DNA of 64,000 nt, taken from the NCBI RefSeq assembly GCF_000336815.1, contig NZ_AOLG01000053.1, forward strand, positions 1 through 64,000, in the 5' to 3' direction. Below the pieces are notes generated by a model. It saw only the letters and a list, made by a program, of their open reading frames with translations. It was not told the DNA's origin and searched no databases. Position numbers and translations under genes: made by a program. The stretch's first letter is position 1. The number at the start of each line of letters is the position of its first letter. Positions 1 through 9,310 of this stretch are shown in pieces. This DNA comes from Haloferax prahovense DSM 18310. Lineage in GTDB: Archaea > Halobacteriota > Halobacteria > Halobacteriales > Haloferacaceae.

Positions 1-132
1 ATGTGTGAGACCGTCTTCTCGTCGATCAAGCGCACGCACGGCGACGCCGTGCGTGCGCGAACGTGGTACCGTGAATTTCGTGAACTCGTTTTGAAATGTG
101 TCGTTCATAACATCAAGCGTGCCGCAACATAG
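1..132 (+). pseudogene. Transposase C-terminal fragment
   Basis: An open frame begins at the first base of the window and ends with TAG at 130-132. It encodes about 43 residues reading MCETVFSSIKRTHGD and then a WYREFRELVLKCVVHNIKR stretch. This is the C-terminal end of a haloarchaeal DDE transposase: an E-x-x-F-S-x-I-K-R segment carrying the last catalytic Glu, followed by the R-x-W-x-x-x-F-R-E-L motif. The rest of the gene lies outside the window, so it may be intact or truncated. The family is probably IS5- or IS4-like, but the exact IS name cannot be assigned from this piece. Another broken transposase lies immediately downstream on the opposite strand. Confidence 0.65.
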
Positions 133-199
133 CCAAATCAACCGCAGTATGGCGATTCACCAGAGCCGTCTGCTTGTTTGGCCTGTGTAAACTCCGCTG

Positions 200-720
200 C
201 TATCGAGATCTTTGCGCCGGTTGAGACGATCGTACAGCCGAAGCCGTAGTAGTACTCTTCCACTGTTGGATCGTAGTTCTACGGGGCAGCGTCGTTGTAC
301 TGGATCGCCTCGATGTGCGTCGAATCGATGGAGTACGTCGAGTCGAACGGGCCGCGGGCCGCGGCCTGCTCGACGAGTCTCTCGAAGATATCGTCGATGA
401 CGTGTTCGAGGTCGGTGAGAAAGCGGTCAATCGTGTCTCTGGATGGAAGTTTGTCGAGTCGCAGTAGTACAGACGAGGCCGTTCTGGAGCTCTCGTGCAA
501 CCGGACGTGTGCCGTAGATGTCCTTGTAGTAGCAGTGCAGAAAGCCGCGAAAGAGGTCTGGTGGCCGGTGAACTCATGTTCGCCCCCTCAAGCGGGGGCG
601 AACACGTCGTACTCCAGCAGAAACTCGAACTCAAGGTGCTCGAACAGCGATATGGTCTCGGTAGCCGCGACATTCAAGAAGTCGTCTACCGAAGCTACGT
701 CTTGCAGGGTTGCGCTTGTG
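200..720 (-). pseudogene. Degenerate DDE transposase (frameshifted)
   Basis: Pieces of one transposase appear on the minus strand in different frames. At about 700-590 it reads FLNVAATETISLFEHLEFEF, followed by an internal stop near 590. At about 560-500 a shifted frame gives a D-I-Y-G-T-R-P-V-A-R-E-L segment. At 500-279 it gives LPSRDTIDRFLTDLEHVIDD and then DSTYSIDSTHIEAIQYNDAA, which holds the first catalytic Asp. I recall this order of motifs from a common family of haloarchaeal transposases with an EFLLEYDVF N-terminus. The frameshifts, internal stop and missing C-terminal half show that the element is dead. It marks the edge of the AT-rich glycan island that begins at 959. Confidence 0.7.
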
Positions 721-958
721 TTGGACACATTTCGCGCACCCTGCTGCTTCGTACGTGACGCATCCTATGACACGCTCGTATCCAACTCAACGACACAGAT
801 TCGGACGGGAACTTCGAGGGCAACCATCACCTTCGAAGATGCTGGGGGCGCAGCGATTAATCCCAACTTTCATGCAAAGGTGAACGGTGAGCCTGTATGA
901 TAGAAAGAACCCACCAACGCACAGACAGATTTATTTGTAGTCACTTAGAAACCAATCT

Positions 959-2599
959 TTGATGGACAGAGTGACAAAAGGGAACCTCATTCTTGCATTC
1001 TTTGCGGTCTTCATTGGCGTAGTCGGTGTTCGATTGCAGGAATTTATTTTAATAACTCTCGCCCTACTGGTTTCTGCGTTCCTCGTCATACAACGTTCTA
1101 AAAGCGGTGTTTTTCCGGCGACAATCACTCTCTTGTTTCTGTTTCCCGAAGCATCATTCGGAAATTTGTACGGCTTCGACACTCATAGCCCGGTTATCAT
1201 CGCCAGAGAAGTGTTGAATAACGGATGGCCCGTCTCTGGGATCGAGCTCTCGTGGGGGTATGTCGGTACACCTCTAATGCACATTCATACCGCTGTCGCG
1301 TCTGTTTTGCTGAATCTGCCGATCGTCCCAACTTCTGGTTCGAAACTACTTATTTCTGCGTTCTTACCAATCATCTATGCTGCTTCCACATTCTTGTTCA
1401 TATTTGTTCTCGCGCGGAGATACACCTCTACAAAAGTTGCATCAATAGTTCCAGTTCTTTGTTGGGTTGCATTTTACACGTGGAAAGTTCCATTCTCAAG
1501 GCAGGCACTGGGTATTTTCTTTTTCGTAGCATCGGTTCTCTGCGTTCATCGCTTACTTGATTCGCCAAACCGTCGTAATATTGTTCTCTTTTCATTAGTA
1601 ACGACTAGCCTCATTCTGACACACCACCTTTCATCAGCTATCTTTGGAGTTTATCTCGGGATTGTGGTGTTGAGTGGATTCATCACTTCCCGCCCAGACA
1701 TTTCAGCACGATTCAGAGTTCCGACAATATTGTACGTACTAATATTCATTCTCTGGTTCGTTCTATCAGGGTTCCAGGACGAATTTGTCCTGATTGGCGC
1801 CTCTGTTCTCAGGGGCATGACTGTGTCCACATCAAGCATCTTCCCCGCTTGGCTCACCCAGCATGGGATAAGCTATTCACAGACATTCAGTATAAAAAAG
1901 ATATACGCTATCTGGGCCTATCAAATTGTTCTCGCGACCCCCATTCTTGCTATTGCACTACTGCAGTTTCGTAAGAGAGAACTCAACCCCCGTACGACGA
2001 TAGCACTACTATTTGGTGGGGTCATTGCATCTCTTTCAGTCATCGCGTCGCTCACGCCCACATTAGACGTACCTCGACTCATGACATTCTTCGTTGTTGC
2101 TGCTGGCTGGTATGCGATTAGTGCGTGGGGCGATGTTGGCGATATCGTGAATTACATCTCAGCGAAGCAGGTCGTTACTGTCGCAGTGGTCTCCTGTATC
2201 GTTTTAGGAGCAGTCATGATACCGCTGTTTGAAGTCTCCTCAAGCCAGCCAAACTACTATGATGGTCAGAAAGACGAGAAATTAGGTGACGACGCTCTGA
2301 AGATGACGTCATGGGTCGGATCCTTTGTCTCCGAACCAATTTACGGAGATGCACTTGTGCAAGAGATTGTTATCCCGTTTACTCAACAACCAGTAGAATC
2401 TGGATTCGAGAACTTGGTTCAAGAACAGCCAGAAGGCACGGTCGTCTTAGCTGAGCGCAACAATTATGTGTACTTTGGTCACTACGAAGGTAGCACCGTG
2501 ATTATTGATTCATCCCCGGTGATGAATAAAACACACACAATGTCGAAGCCTTATACTAATGGAGGCTATGATATTTATCAAAATACAACTCCTAACTGA
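959..2599 (+). CDS. Large polytopic membrane protein of glycan island
   Basis: This 546-residue protein is mostly hydrophobic. About 12-13 membrane helices span residues 8-420, and a roughly 110-residue hydrophilic C-terminal domain follows and is probably extracellular. An HTHHLSSA-type His cluster lies around residue 220, after a helix. The layout of many helices, a soluble tail and a position inside a surface-polysaccharide cluster fits GT-C glycosyltransferases or polysaccharide polymerases of the Wzy/DUF2206 type. I see no diagnostic catalytic motif, so no reaction is assigned. The codon use is clearly AT-richer than in the genes after 7.3 kb, which suggests lateral acquisition. A 66-codon membrane gene follows 13 bp downstream, probably in the same transcript. 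Confidence 0.6.
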   Translation: MMDRVTKGNLILAFFAVFIGVVGVRLQEFILITLALLVSAFLVIQRSKSGVFPATITLLFLFPEASFGNLYGFDTHSPVIIAREVLNNGWPVSGIELSWGYVGTPLMHIHTAVASVLLNLPIVPTSGSKLLISAFLPIIYAASTFLFIFVLARRYTSTKVASIVPVLCWVAFYTWKVPFSRQALGIFFFVASVLCVHRLLDSPNRRNIVLFSLVTTSLILTHHLSSAIFGVYLGIVVLSGFITSRPDISARFRVPTILYVLIFILWFVLSGFQDEFVLIGASVLRGMTVSTSSIFPAWLTQHGISYSQTFSIKKIYAIWAYQIVLATPILAIALLQFRKRELNPRTTIALLFGGVIASLSVIASLTPTLDVPRLMTFFVVAAGWYAISAWGDVGDIVNYISAKQVVTVAVVSCIVLGAVMIPLFEVSSSQPNYYDGQKDEKLGDDALKMTSWVGSFVSEPIYGDALVQEIVIPFTQQPVESGFENLVQEQPEGTVVLAERNNYVYFGHYEGSTVIIDSSPVMNKTHTMSKPYTNGGYDIYQNTTPN

Positions 2600-2612
2600 T
2601 TTTAAATAAATA

Positions 2613-2813
2613 ATGTCGCATATCGTAGGAGACCGGATGCGGTTTTACCTGACAACACTCTTGATCGGTGGAGCCATCGCGTTAGTGGAGCATCTCCAAA
2701 TCGTCCCAGAGTTTGCCGGAATTGTCTCAGTCTTGTTCGTAACCTTTGTGCAGCGATCTATGATTTGGGCTAAAATAAAAACATCTCATCGCCGAGTTAA
2801 AACTGTAGTATAA
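2613..2813 (+). CDS. Small membrane protein, hypothetical
   Basis: This 66-residue protein has two hydrophobic segments (about residues 11-30 and 33-50) and a basic C-terminal tail (KIKTSHRRVKTV). It starts 13 bp after the stop of the large membrane protein, so the two are probably co-transcribed. I do not recognise the family. The size, topology and AT-rich composition match its neighbours in the glycan island. It could be an accessory subunit of the upstream membrane protein, but that is only inference from position. Confidence 0.45.
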   Translation: MSHIVGDRMRFYLTTLLIGGAIALVEHLQIVPEFAGIVSVLFVTFVQRSMIWAKIKTSHRRVKTVV

Positions 2814-2857
2814 ACTTTAATTAACCCATATCGTGCATAATTCCTGGTCTGAGAAGT

Positions 2858-3034
2858 ATGTATGATTTAGATTATCTTGATTCGTATACTGTTGTGACTG
2901 AATCTGGGACAAAAGGTACTGTTGCTTGGGGGGGTCCGATTCCAGCTGTGACTCCTCAACTTCGTAGGGGGAATGCAAACCGAGTTTATTCTAATGGAAT
3001 GGATGCGTGGTACTACCGTAGCAACCGGACATGA
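2858..3034 (+). CDS. Short orphan ORF, possible gene fragment
   Basis: An open frame of 58 codons starts with ATG at 2858. It reads MYDLDYLDSYTVVTES and later AWGGPIPAVTPQLRRGN and GMDAWYYR. The amino-acid composition is that of a folded protein rather than an out-of-frame shadow. No family is recognised. The following 180 bases up to the sulfatase start carry no clear gene. The ORF may be a genuine small gene or the remnant of a larger one lost during rearrangement of the island. Confidence 0.25.
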   Translation: MYDLDYLDSYTVVTESGTKGTVAWGGPIPAVTPQLRRGNANRVYSNGMDAWYYRSNRT

Positions 3035-3213
3035 TGAAGTTGGATGTACGCTAAGATTGGCCCTGTTGACTGATTTTTTGCTTGTCTCCACAAGATTCAG
3101 ACCTTTGTCAGCATATTTGAACAATAGGGAAAGGAGTCTGTATCTGAACTTTATTGATACCTAATGCAACCACGGGCAAAACAGTAATTAGGATTCATAG
3201 AAACATATGCTGC

Positions 3214-4533
3214 ATGACGAATATCGCCCTCGTTGTCTTAGATACACTTCGGAAAGATCGGTTTGATGACTACTTTGGTTGGTTACCTGGACTCAGATTC
3301 GAACAGGCATATTCCGCGGCGAATTGGACTGTTCCCTCACACGCAGCTATGTTTACTGGGTACTACCCTAGCGAAGTTGGAGTTCATGCTAAGCACACCA
3401 CATTTGATTATCCAGGCCCAACTCTCGCTGAAACACTCTCTGAAGCGGGTTACAGAACCAGAGGATTTTCGGCAAATATGCACATTACTGGGCCTCTCGA
3501 TTTTGACCGAGGGTTTGACGAACTCACTACACCCGGCGCGATAAGGCACCTTGATAGTGAATCTATCTTCGATTGGCAAGAGTTCGGCGAACGTAACGAT
3601 TCACAGGGGGTGCAAAAATACATTGACGGTCTCCGGGAATGTATCTCATCAGATGTTAGTACTATCCGTTCGCTCATCGCTGGCGTTCGATTCCAGTTGT
3701 CGAATGACGATCCAAAATCTGGAACTGAGTATGGTGGTGCCATCGAAGCTACCGAGAAAATTAATGAAATGTCGTTCGGTGATGACGAGTTCCTGTTCCT
3801 GAATCTCATGGAGGCCCATGAGCCTTATTCTGTTCCCGATGAATACCAAACCGTTCCAGAACCGGGGTTAACGAATGCGGTCGGAGATATTCTGTATGGT
3901 GACGACGACAATACAGGTGTTGAACAGGCCTATGACGATTGCGCACAGTATCTATCGGACCAATACGAAATCGTATTTGAGCTATTGACTAACGAATTTG
4001 ACTATATCATTACGGTTTCTGATCATGGAGAGATGCTCGGAGAGCGAGGAATGTGGGGACATGAATATGGCGTGAGTCCCGAGTTAGTACACGTCCCTCT
4101 CGTCATCTCTGGGCCAGAGATTGAAGATGGTCAACGTCATGACCCCGTTAGTTTGGTTGATATTACAGCTACGGTACAACAGTTGGCAGGCGTTCCATCG
4201 TCAAGTGATCGGAGCAGACCCTTGTTAGACAGTGACCAGAGAAGGAGTTGTCTCAGTGAATACTGTGGACTCTCATCGTGGAGCGAACAGGCGCTCAATG
4301 AGAACGGGTACAGTAATCAAGTGGCAGAATATGATAAAAAGCTCCGAGGGGTCGCGATAGATTCAGGATACTTCCACGAAACTATGGGTGGATTGTCTGG
4401 TAGCGGCTCATCAGAAGCTGCACAAGCAGAACTCAACGAGCTGGTTGATAGTCTGAGTGAACGGAGCGTGAGTACCGATAATGGCGTCCCGGACGAACTC
4501 AAAGACCACCTAAAGGATCTCGGCTATGCGTGA
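3214..4533 (+). CDS. Sulfatase / alkaline-phosphatase-fold hydrolase
   Basis: This 439-residue protein belongs to the sulfatase superfamily. The start at 3214 gives MTNIALVVLDTLRKDRFDDY at the N-terminus, where the first metal-binding Asp of the fold sits. An upstream in-frame codon at 3154 would add residues with no family character. N-W-T-V-P-S-H-A-A-M-F-T-G (residues 38-49) occupies the nucleophile region but lacks the classical C/S-x-P-x-R formylglycine motif. The distal metal site is visible as SDHGEMLGERGMWGHEYG. Archaeal members without the Cys are common in surface-polysaccharide clusters and may act as phospho- or sulfo-transferases or hydrolases on glycans. There is no signal peptide, so it is probably cytoplasmic. 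It lies tail-to-tail with the next glycosyltransferase. Confidence 0.8.
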   Translation: MTNIALVVLDTLRKDRFDDYFGWLPGLRFEQAYSAANWTVPSHAAMFTGYYPSEVGVHAKHTTFDYPGPTLAETLSEAGYRTRGFSANMHITGPLDFDRGFDELTTPGAIRHLDSESIFDWQEFGERNDSQGVQKYIDGLRECISSDVSTIRSLIAGVRFQLSNDDPKSGTEYGGAIEATEKINEMSFGDDEFLFLNLMEAHEPYSVPDEYQTVPEPGLTNAVGDILYGDDDNTGVEQAYDDCAQYLSDQYEIVFELLTNEFDYIITVSDHGEMLGERGMWGHEYGVSPELVHVPLVISGPEIEDGQRHDPVSLVDITATVQQLAGVPSSSDRSRPLLDSDQRRSCLSEYCGLSSWSEQALNENGYSNQVAEYDKKLRGVAIDSGYFHETMGGLSGSGSSEAAQAELNELVDSLSERSVSTDNGVPDELKDHLKDLGYA

Positions 4534-4552
4534 TTAGACTGTTTTCAGTCTA

Positions 4553-5662
4553 CTATCGATCACTCTGATCTGATAACTCCTCAACTTTATTTTCCATCTG
4601 GTTGTAGAAGTGTTCCTCATCGAACTTCTTGGCCTGCTCAAAGCATTCCTCTCTCATATCCCTGAGTTCCTGCTTACTAGCTGACTCAATCTTGTGTCTG
4701 AACTCATCTTTGTCTAGTGGTAGCAGCCAGCCTGTTTTCGTATCAACGACGGTCTCCTTGTATCCCCCCTCGTTAACGGCTATTACTGGCTTGCCTGACG
4801 CCATCGCTTCGACGGGTGTTAGTCCAAAGTCCTCATCCTTTGCAACTGTAACTAATCCCTTGCACATAGAGTAAAGATTCTTTAATTCATCCCATTGAAC
4901 ACTCCGTAGTAATTCGACATTCTCGTTTGCCATCTGCTTGTACTTTTCATAATATTCTTCTCTGTCGGGGGATCCAACGATTTTAATATTCTCTCCCGTT
5001 TTATTGAAAGTATCAATTAAGAATTCAATTCTTTTTCCAGGCCCTAATCTGCTAACATTTAGCCAAAAATCGCCTACTTCTTCAAAGTGGAATTGGCTTG
5101 TTTCTACTGGAGGGTAAATGACTTCTGGTTGAATACCATAGTACTTCAGACACCGCTGTTGAATATTTTTGCTATTGCAGGTAATGGTGTCGATCTGATC
5201 AATGTCTCCTTGATCTAGCGGTCTCATCATCGAGGTGAATATCTTGAATGCTGCTGCTTTCGGGAGGGATCGCTGTTTAAGCCAGTTGTATCTGAATTCA
5301 TTTGCGTCGTATAGATGACGTTCCGGCGAGTGACAGTAGTATATCGTCGGAGTGTCTGCTGCTCTGGCAATACTCTTTGACCAATCTTTGTTTATAATTA
5401 TCACGTCATATTCATCAAACTGACCGGTGTATGCTCTGAGGAGATTCTTAAACCAGATTTTCGACTCTCTAGCCCCAAATGGGTAATTCTCCACACTCCC
5501 AAGGCTTATAAATTCTATATCACTGAACTCTGATGAGTCCGGTGGGTCAAACGTTGCTATCGGTGCATCGAAATGACGGGAGGTCTTGATTGCATCCCAC
5601 TCTGCACCACCGATACTAAAAAAGAAATCATGCAGCACTAAAACACGAGGTTCGTTATTCAT
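4553..5662 (-). CDS. Glycosyltransferase family 4
   Basis: This GT-B fold glycosyltransferase has about 369 residues. I chose the start at 5662 (MNNEPRVLVLHDFFFSIGGAEW) because the family begins with a beta strand followed by the G-G-A-E acceptor loop. The 24 residues before it in the open frame look non-conserved. The C-terminal nucleotide-sugar domain carries the signature E-D-F-G-L-T-P-V-E-A-M-A-S-G-K-P-V, including the conserved Glu pair of GT4 enzymes. A typical LNVSRLGPGKRIEFLID strand opens that domain. It probably adds one sugar of the surface glycan on the cytoplasmic face of the membrane. It is divergent from the flippase gene at 5808. Its composition is AT-rich like the rest of the island. 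Confidence 0.88.
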   Translation of the reverse strand: MNNEPRVLVLHDFFFSIGGAEWDAIKTSRHFDAPIATFDPPDSSEFSDIEFISLGSVENYPFGARESKIWFKNLLRAYTGQFDEYDVIIINKDWSKSIARAADTPTIYYCHSPERHLYDANEFRYNWLKQRSLPKAAAFKIFTSMMRPLDQGDIDQIDTITCNSKNIQQRCLKYYGIQPEVIYPPVETSQFHFEEVGDFWLNVSRLGPGKRIEFLIDTFNKTGENIKIVGSPDREEYYEKYKQMANENVELLRSVQWDELKNLYSMCKGLVTVAKDEDFGLTPVEAMASGKPVIAVNEGGYKETVVDTKTGWLLPLDKDEFRHKIESASKQELRDMREECFEQAKKFDEEHFYNQMENKVEELSDQSDR

Positions 5663-5807
5663 TGATGTCACAGTGTTATGATTTACAAATACACCAACCT
5701 GCATAATAATATTCATCCAGCCATCTCTTCCCAATTCTTTATGTCATGTTTTTAGTCCGCAAATACTATTACTTAACACCTGAACAAATCAACTGACGGT
5801 AAGAACT

Positions 5808-7250
5808 ATGTTCAATAAAGACTCCGCTGACTCTCTCAGTAAATTTGTCAGGGACCTTGGGTGGTATTCAATTGCTGGACTAATTCCCTCTGTTCTCGGA
5901 GTTATCGCGCTTACGGTATTCACACGAATATTTGACCCAACGGCTTATGGCCGCTATGCCTTAGCGATGGTATTTGTTTCCGTTTTATCGACTGGGTTAT
6001 TTGATTGGGTGCGTCAAGCTGTTCTTCGCTATAACTCAGATGAGGAGAATATCACTCCGACTATTCTCTCGTTGTTGTTCGGCGTTTCAGCACTTGTGGT
6101 TCTTCTCGGAGTGTTTGCATACTTTCTTCTCGATTCTGCTCTAGGGGTGTATCGCGTGTACTATTTCGCTGCCTTAGCTGCTGTCATCTCAATTGGCGGA
6201 TTCAACGTTTGTACTGCTATATTTCAGGCCAAACTCCAATCAAGGGCCGTGATGAATTTTAAATTAATTAGGGGAGTGCTGAGGCATGGTCTCGGATTCT
6301 TAATCTCTGTTTATCTACTACAGAGTATTGTGGGATGGATTTGGGGTGCCTTTGTGGGTAGCTTTTTGGTATTCTTATTAATGGTATACGAACTAAATGT
6401 AAGCAAGCTTGATTTTGACCGCCCTGCTGTAATTAAACTAGTCAGATATGGCGTCCCAATGATGGGTTGGTTATTTGGGTTTACTCTCCTCACATTTGTA
6501 GACCGAATTTTAATCGAGGTCCTGCAAGATACCCAAGCAGTTGGTATTTACACAGCGAATTACACGCTAGTTCAAACTGGGTTACCTTTAGCACTCGTCC
6601 CAATTATTGAAACAGTCCACCCAATGATTATGGAACGGTGGAACGGGAATAACACTGATGAGATTGCTGAAATGATATCCAAGTACAGTCGGTATTTTCT
6701 CCTCATTGGGATGCCTGCGATGGTATTTGCTGGGATTATCAGTCGCCCCCTAAGTTATATCGCCCTTGATTCTGGGTATCATGCTGGGTTTATTGTCATC
6801 CCAATAATTGGTGTCGCATTATTTCTCTGGAATTTCTCAATGATTGGGCACAAAGGGTTAGAAGTCCAAGACAACACCAAGATGATGACTATCGGGGTTA
6901 CAATCGCTGTCCTTGTGAACCTTGGTTTGAACTATCTGCTAATCCCGGTATTGGGATACATTGGTGCAGCGGCAGCCACTTTGGCAAGTTCTAGTGCATA
7001 TGTCGTGTTTGCGTATGCAACTTCATTCCGCACAGTTCGTTGGTCGATCCCGATTCATTCAGTACTCCGAATCGGATTTTGTAGTCTCGTGATGGTTGTT
7101 GTTGGATATGGTGGCTATCTACTTCCAGAATCCCCCGTCTTAGGGCCGATCATCAGTGCTATACTCAGCGGAGGCGTCTATCTAATTCTAATTGTATTAT
7201 CTGGAGAACTAGACCCTAGCGAGATTAATCAAATTCGATCAATTCTGTAA
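5808..7250 (+). CDS. Polysaccharide/oligosaccharide flippase (Wzx/RfbX type)
   Basis: This 480-residue protein has about 12-14 membrane helices. Its N-terminus, GWYSIAGLIPSVLGVIALTV, followed by FTRIFDPTAYGRYALAM, is typical of the polysaccharide-biosynthesis branch of the MOP superfamily. It probably moves the lipid-linked glycan across the membrane, the role suggested for Agl15 in the second N-glycosylation pathway of Haloferax volcanii. A short basic N-terminus precedes the first helix, which supports the start at 5808. It is transcribed away from the GT4 gene from a shared 145-bp AT-rich region. This is the last AT-rich gene before the composition returns to GC-rich backbone. Confidence 0.88.
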   Translation: MFNKDSADSLSKFVRDLGWYSIAGLIPSVLGVIALTVFTRIFDPTAYGRYALAMVFVSVLSTGLFDWVRQAVLRYNSDEENITPTILSLLFGVSALVVLLGVFAYFLLDSALGVYRVYYFAALAAVISIGGFNVCTAIFQAKLQSRAVMNFKLIRGVLRHGLGFLISVYLLQSIVGWIWGAFVGSFLVFLLMVYELNVSKLDFDRPAVIKLVRYGVPMMGWLFGFTLLTFVDRILIEVLQDTQAVGIYTANYTLVQTGLPLALVPIIETVHPMIMERWNGNNTDEIAEMISKYSRYFLLIGMPAMVFAGIISRPLSYIALDSGYHAGFIVIPIIGVALFLWNFSMIGHKGLEVQDNTKMMTIGVTIAVLVNLGLNYLLIPVLGYIGAAAATLASSSAYVVFAYATSFRTVRWSIPIHSVLRIGFCSLVMVVVGYGGYLLPESPVLGPIISAILSGGVYLILIVLSGELDPSEINQIRSIL

Positions 7251-7289
7251 CCCGAACACCCGTTCGGCAAAGAGAATTAAAATAGACGC

Positions 7290-8534
7290 TTAAGCGTTCA
7301 CCGAACCCAACAGGAACGACCCGAACACCATCTGCAGGCCAACGACCACAGCCACGGTGGCCACAACGTCGGCAACCGCGATCGGCAGCGCACTGAACCC
7401 ACTGGTCACCCACGTCACTGCAAGGTAGCCACCGTAGGCCAACCCACCGAGGAACACGAGCGAGCCGATCGTCGCCCCTCGCTCGAGCGAAATCCGCTTC
7501 GTAAACCAGGTCGTAAACGGGTCAGAAGCCCCACGAACCGGGTCAGACGACACCGTCGAGAAGGCTCCGAACAGCATCAGTTGAAACCCAGCGAGCGTCA
7601 GCAGGCCACCACCAATCCCGGTGTGAATGCCGAACTGCGCACCACCGATCTCCAGACCACTCCACGCCAGCACCAGCGCCAGCACACCAACCACAGACAG
7701 GCCGAAGCCGGGTGCCGAAAACAGGTAGCCGGGCGCATTGACCAACATAAACCGAACGTGTCGCCAGCCATCGGGGAAGCTCTCCAGATTGGCCTCACCC
7801 TCACGCGGGTGATACGTAATCGGCTTCTCCTCGATCTCGAGGTCCTTCGCGCCGGCCTCCATAATCATCTCGCTGGCGAACTCCATGCCCGTCGACGAAC
7901 ACTCCATGGTCTCCCAGGCGTCTCGAGTAAAGACACGCATCCCACTATGCGCGTCACTCACGCCAGCGCCGTAAAACACGTTCAGGAATTTCGTCAACAA
8001 TGGATTGCCGACGTGTTCGTGCAGCGGCGGCATCGACCCAGGCAAGATTTCACCCTCCAGCCGCGAGCCCATGGCCATATCCGCATCACCGGACCGAACC
8101 ATATTCAACAGCTTGGGAAGCTCCTTGAAGTCGTAGGTGCAGTCGGCGTCGCCCATGGCGATGTACTGGCCGCGGACGCGCTCGAAGGCGTACAGGTAGG
8201 CGTAGCCGTAGCCCTTGCCGTCGGGTTCGATGACGACCGCACCATTCTCTGCCGCAATCTCGGGCGTGCGGTCGTCCGAGCTGTCGGCGACGACGACCTC
8301 GCCGTAAATCTGCATGTCCTCGAGGGCGGCTTTGACCCACTCGATACACTGGGCGATACCACCTTCTTCGTTGAGGGTGGGCATCACGACCGAAAGCGTG
8401 GGCGTGATCTCGCTGTCTGCGGACAACAGCAACTCATCACCGCTTAGTCTGACGTCCGATACTGACGTACCGCTCTTGCCGTCACCCAGCTGTTTCGCAT
8501 GCTGAGTGTCGTTGTGTGCGCTTGACGTTCCCAT
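7290..8534 (-). CDS. GT2 glycosyltransferase with C-terminal membrane anchor (Agl6/AglJ-like)
   Basis: The N-terminal GT-A domain starts at the LSVVMPTLNEEGGI strand and includes a D-A-D metal/nucleotide site in AMGDADCTYDF. After GWRHVRFMLVNAPGYLF come four hydrophobic helices, the architecture of dolichyl-phosphate hexosyltransferases such as AglJ. It would transfer a hexose from a nucleotide sugar to dolichyl phosphate at the cytoplasmic face. I prefer the start at 8534 (MGTSSAHNDTQ), although an in-frame ATG at 8591 adds 19 residues. Its position between a glycan cluster and a PilA gene is what I remember for agl6 (HVO_2061) of H. volcanii, but the symbol is not assigned. The gene is GC-rich, unlike the island beside it. 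Confidence 0.85.
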   Translation of the reverse strand: MGTSSAHNDTQHAKQLGDGKSGTSVSDVRLSGDELLLSADSEITPTLSVVMPTLNEEGGIAQCIEWVKAALEDMQIYGEVVVADSSDDRTPEIAAENGAVVIEPDGKGYGYAYLYAFERVRGQYIAMGDADCTYDFKELPKLLNMVRSGDADMAMGSRLEGEILPGSMPPLHEHVGNPLLTKFLNVFYGAGVSDAHSGMRVFTRDAWETMECSSTGMEFASEMIMEAGAKDLEIEEKPITYHPREGEANLESFPDGWRHVRFMLVNAPGYLFSAPGFGLSVVGVLALVLAWSGLEIGGAQFGIHTGIGGGLLTLAGFQLMLFGAFSTVSSDPVRGASDPFTTWFTKRISLERGATIGSLVFLGGLAYGGYLAVTWVTSGFSALPIAVADVVATVAVVVGLQMVFGSFLLGSVNA

Positions 8535-8705
8535 AGAGATTGACCACCTGTTTGTGAGCGCCGCCGAATCACTGTGCAGTGTTCGGTGCACTCCACGAAC
8601 GGCTTCTATTGTGTTGACTCGGAGAGCCTCGTAAAGAGTTTATCGTCTGAGCACTCTGTGTAGACAGAATATAATATTGAGAATATATATGCGAAAACAA
8701 TTTCG

Positions 8706-9278
8706 ATGAATGAGTTTATGGGCGGGACGCGCCTGTATCGGCGTGTGTATCCCCTTGGCCACCTCGCATTCGGCTATCTCTCCGTCGTGGCCCTCGCTCG
8801 CGTGCGTGACTGGGAGTTCCGCTACCCCCACGGCCTGACGCTCGCCCTCCTCGCGGTCGGGACGCAACTGCCGGACATTATCGACAAGCCGCTGGCCTAC
8901 GCGGGCGTGCTCCCCAACGGCCGGTCGCTCGCGCATTCACTCCTCATCGTCGTCCCCGTCGTGTTCCTGGGCGTCCGGTATCTCTCGCGTCGAGGCTACG
9001 GCACCGAAGCACGCGTCCTCGCGGTCGCAATCGGGTCGCACCTCCTCGGTGATTCGTATCTCCTTGTCGTCCGCCAGGAGTGGCGCGAACTCGGCTTTCT
9101 GTTGTGGCCCGTCGTCCCAGCCCTCCAGTACCCGAGCGACGACATCGCCCCGTGGGTCCGGATTCTCAACGCGGGGTTCGACAGCCCACAGATGCAGTTC
9201 CAGTATCTGTTGTTCGCCGGTGCCGTAGCCATCTGGCTCGTGAGCGTCTATCGACGACGCCGGCGACCGGCGGCGTGA
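8706..9278 (+). CDS. YdjM-like membrane-bound metal-dependent hydrolase family protein
   Basis: This 190-residue membrane protein carries the His/Asp motifs of the DUF457/YdjM family: G-H-L-A-F-G-Y near residue 18, L-P-D-I-I-D, A-H-S-L-L, and G-S-H-L-L-G-D near residue 100. These residues are spread between about five hydrophobic helices. The family is annotated as putative metal-dependent hydrolases, and in haloarchaea no substrate is established. The start ATG at 8706 lies just after a TATA-like run (gaatatatatgcg) at about 8682-8694. It is divergent from the GT2 glycosyltransferase, which may reflect shared regulation or simply a conserved neighbourhood. Confidence 0.75.
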   Translation: MNEFMGGTRLYRRVYPLGHLAFGYLSVVALARVRDWEFRYPHGLTLALLAVGTQLPDIIDKPLAYAGVLPNGRSLAHSLLIVVPVVFLGVRYLSRRGYGTEARVLAVAIGSHLLGDSYLLVVRQEWRELGFLLWPVVPALQYPSDDIAPWVRILNAGFDSPQMQFQYLLFAGAVAIWLVSVYRRRRRPAA

Positions 9279-9310
9279 CACTCCAAAGATATAACGTACA
9301 TATGTTTGTT

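Noticed and set aside
295-900. 201-codon plus-strand ORF across the dead transposase
   Set aside because: It is antisense to clear transposase fragments on the minus strand and has no motif of its own.
1-900. A complete insertion sequence with terminal repeats
   Set aside because: Only fragments of two transposases in opposite orientation are present, and I could not find matching terminal inverted repeats or target duplications.
7581-8447. 288-codon plus-strand ORF
   Set aside because: It lies entirely opposite the GT2 glycosyltransferase gene and is rich in His/Arg/Gln, as expected for the antisense of GC-rich haloarchaeal coding DNA.
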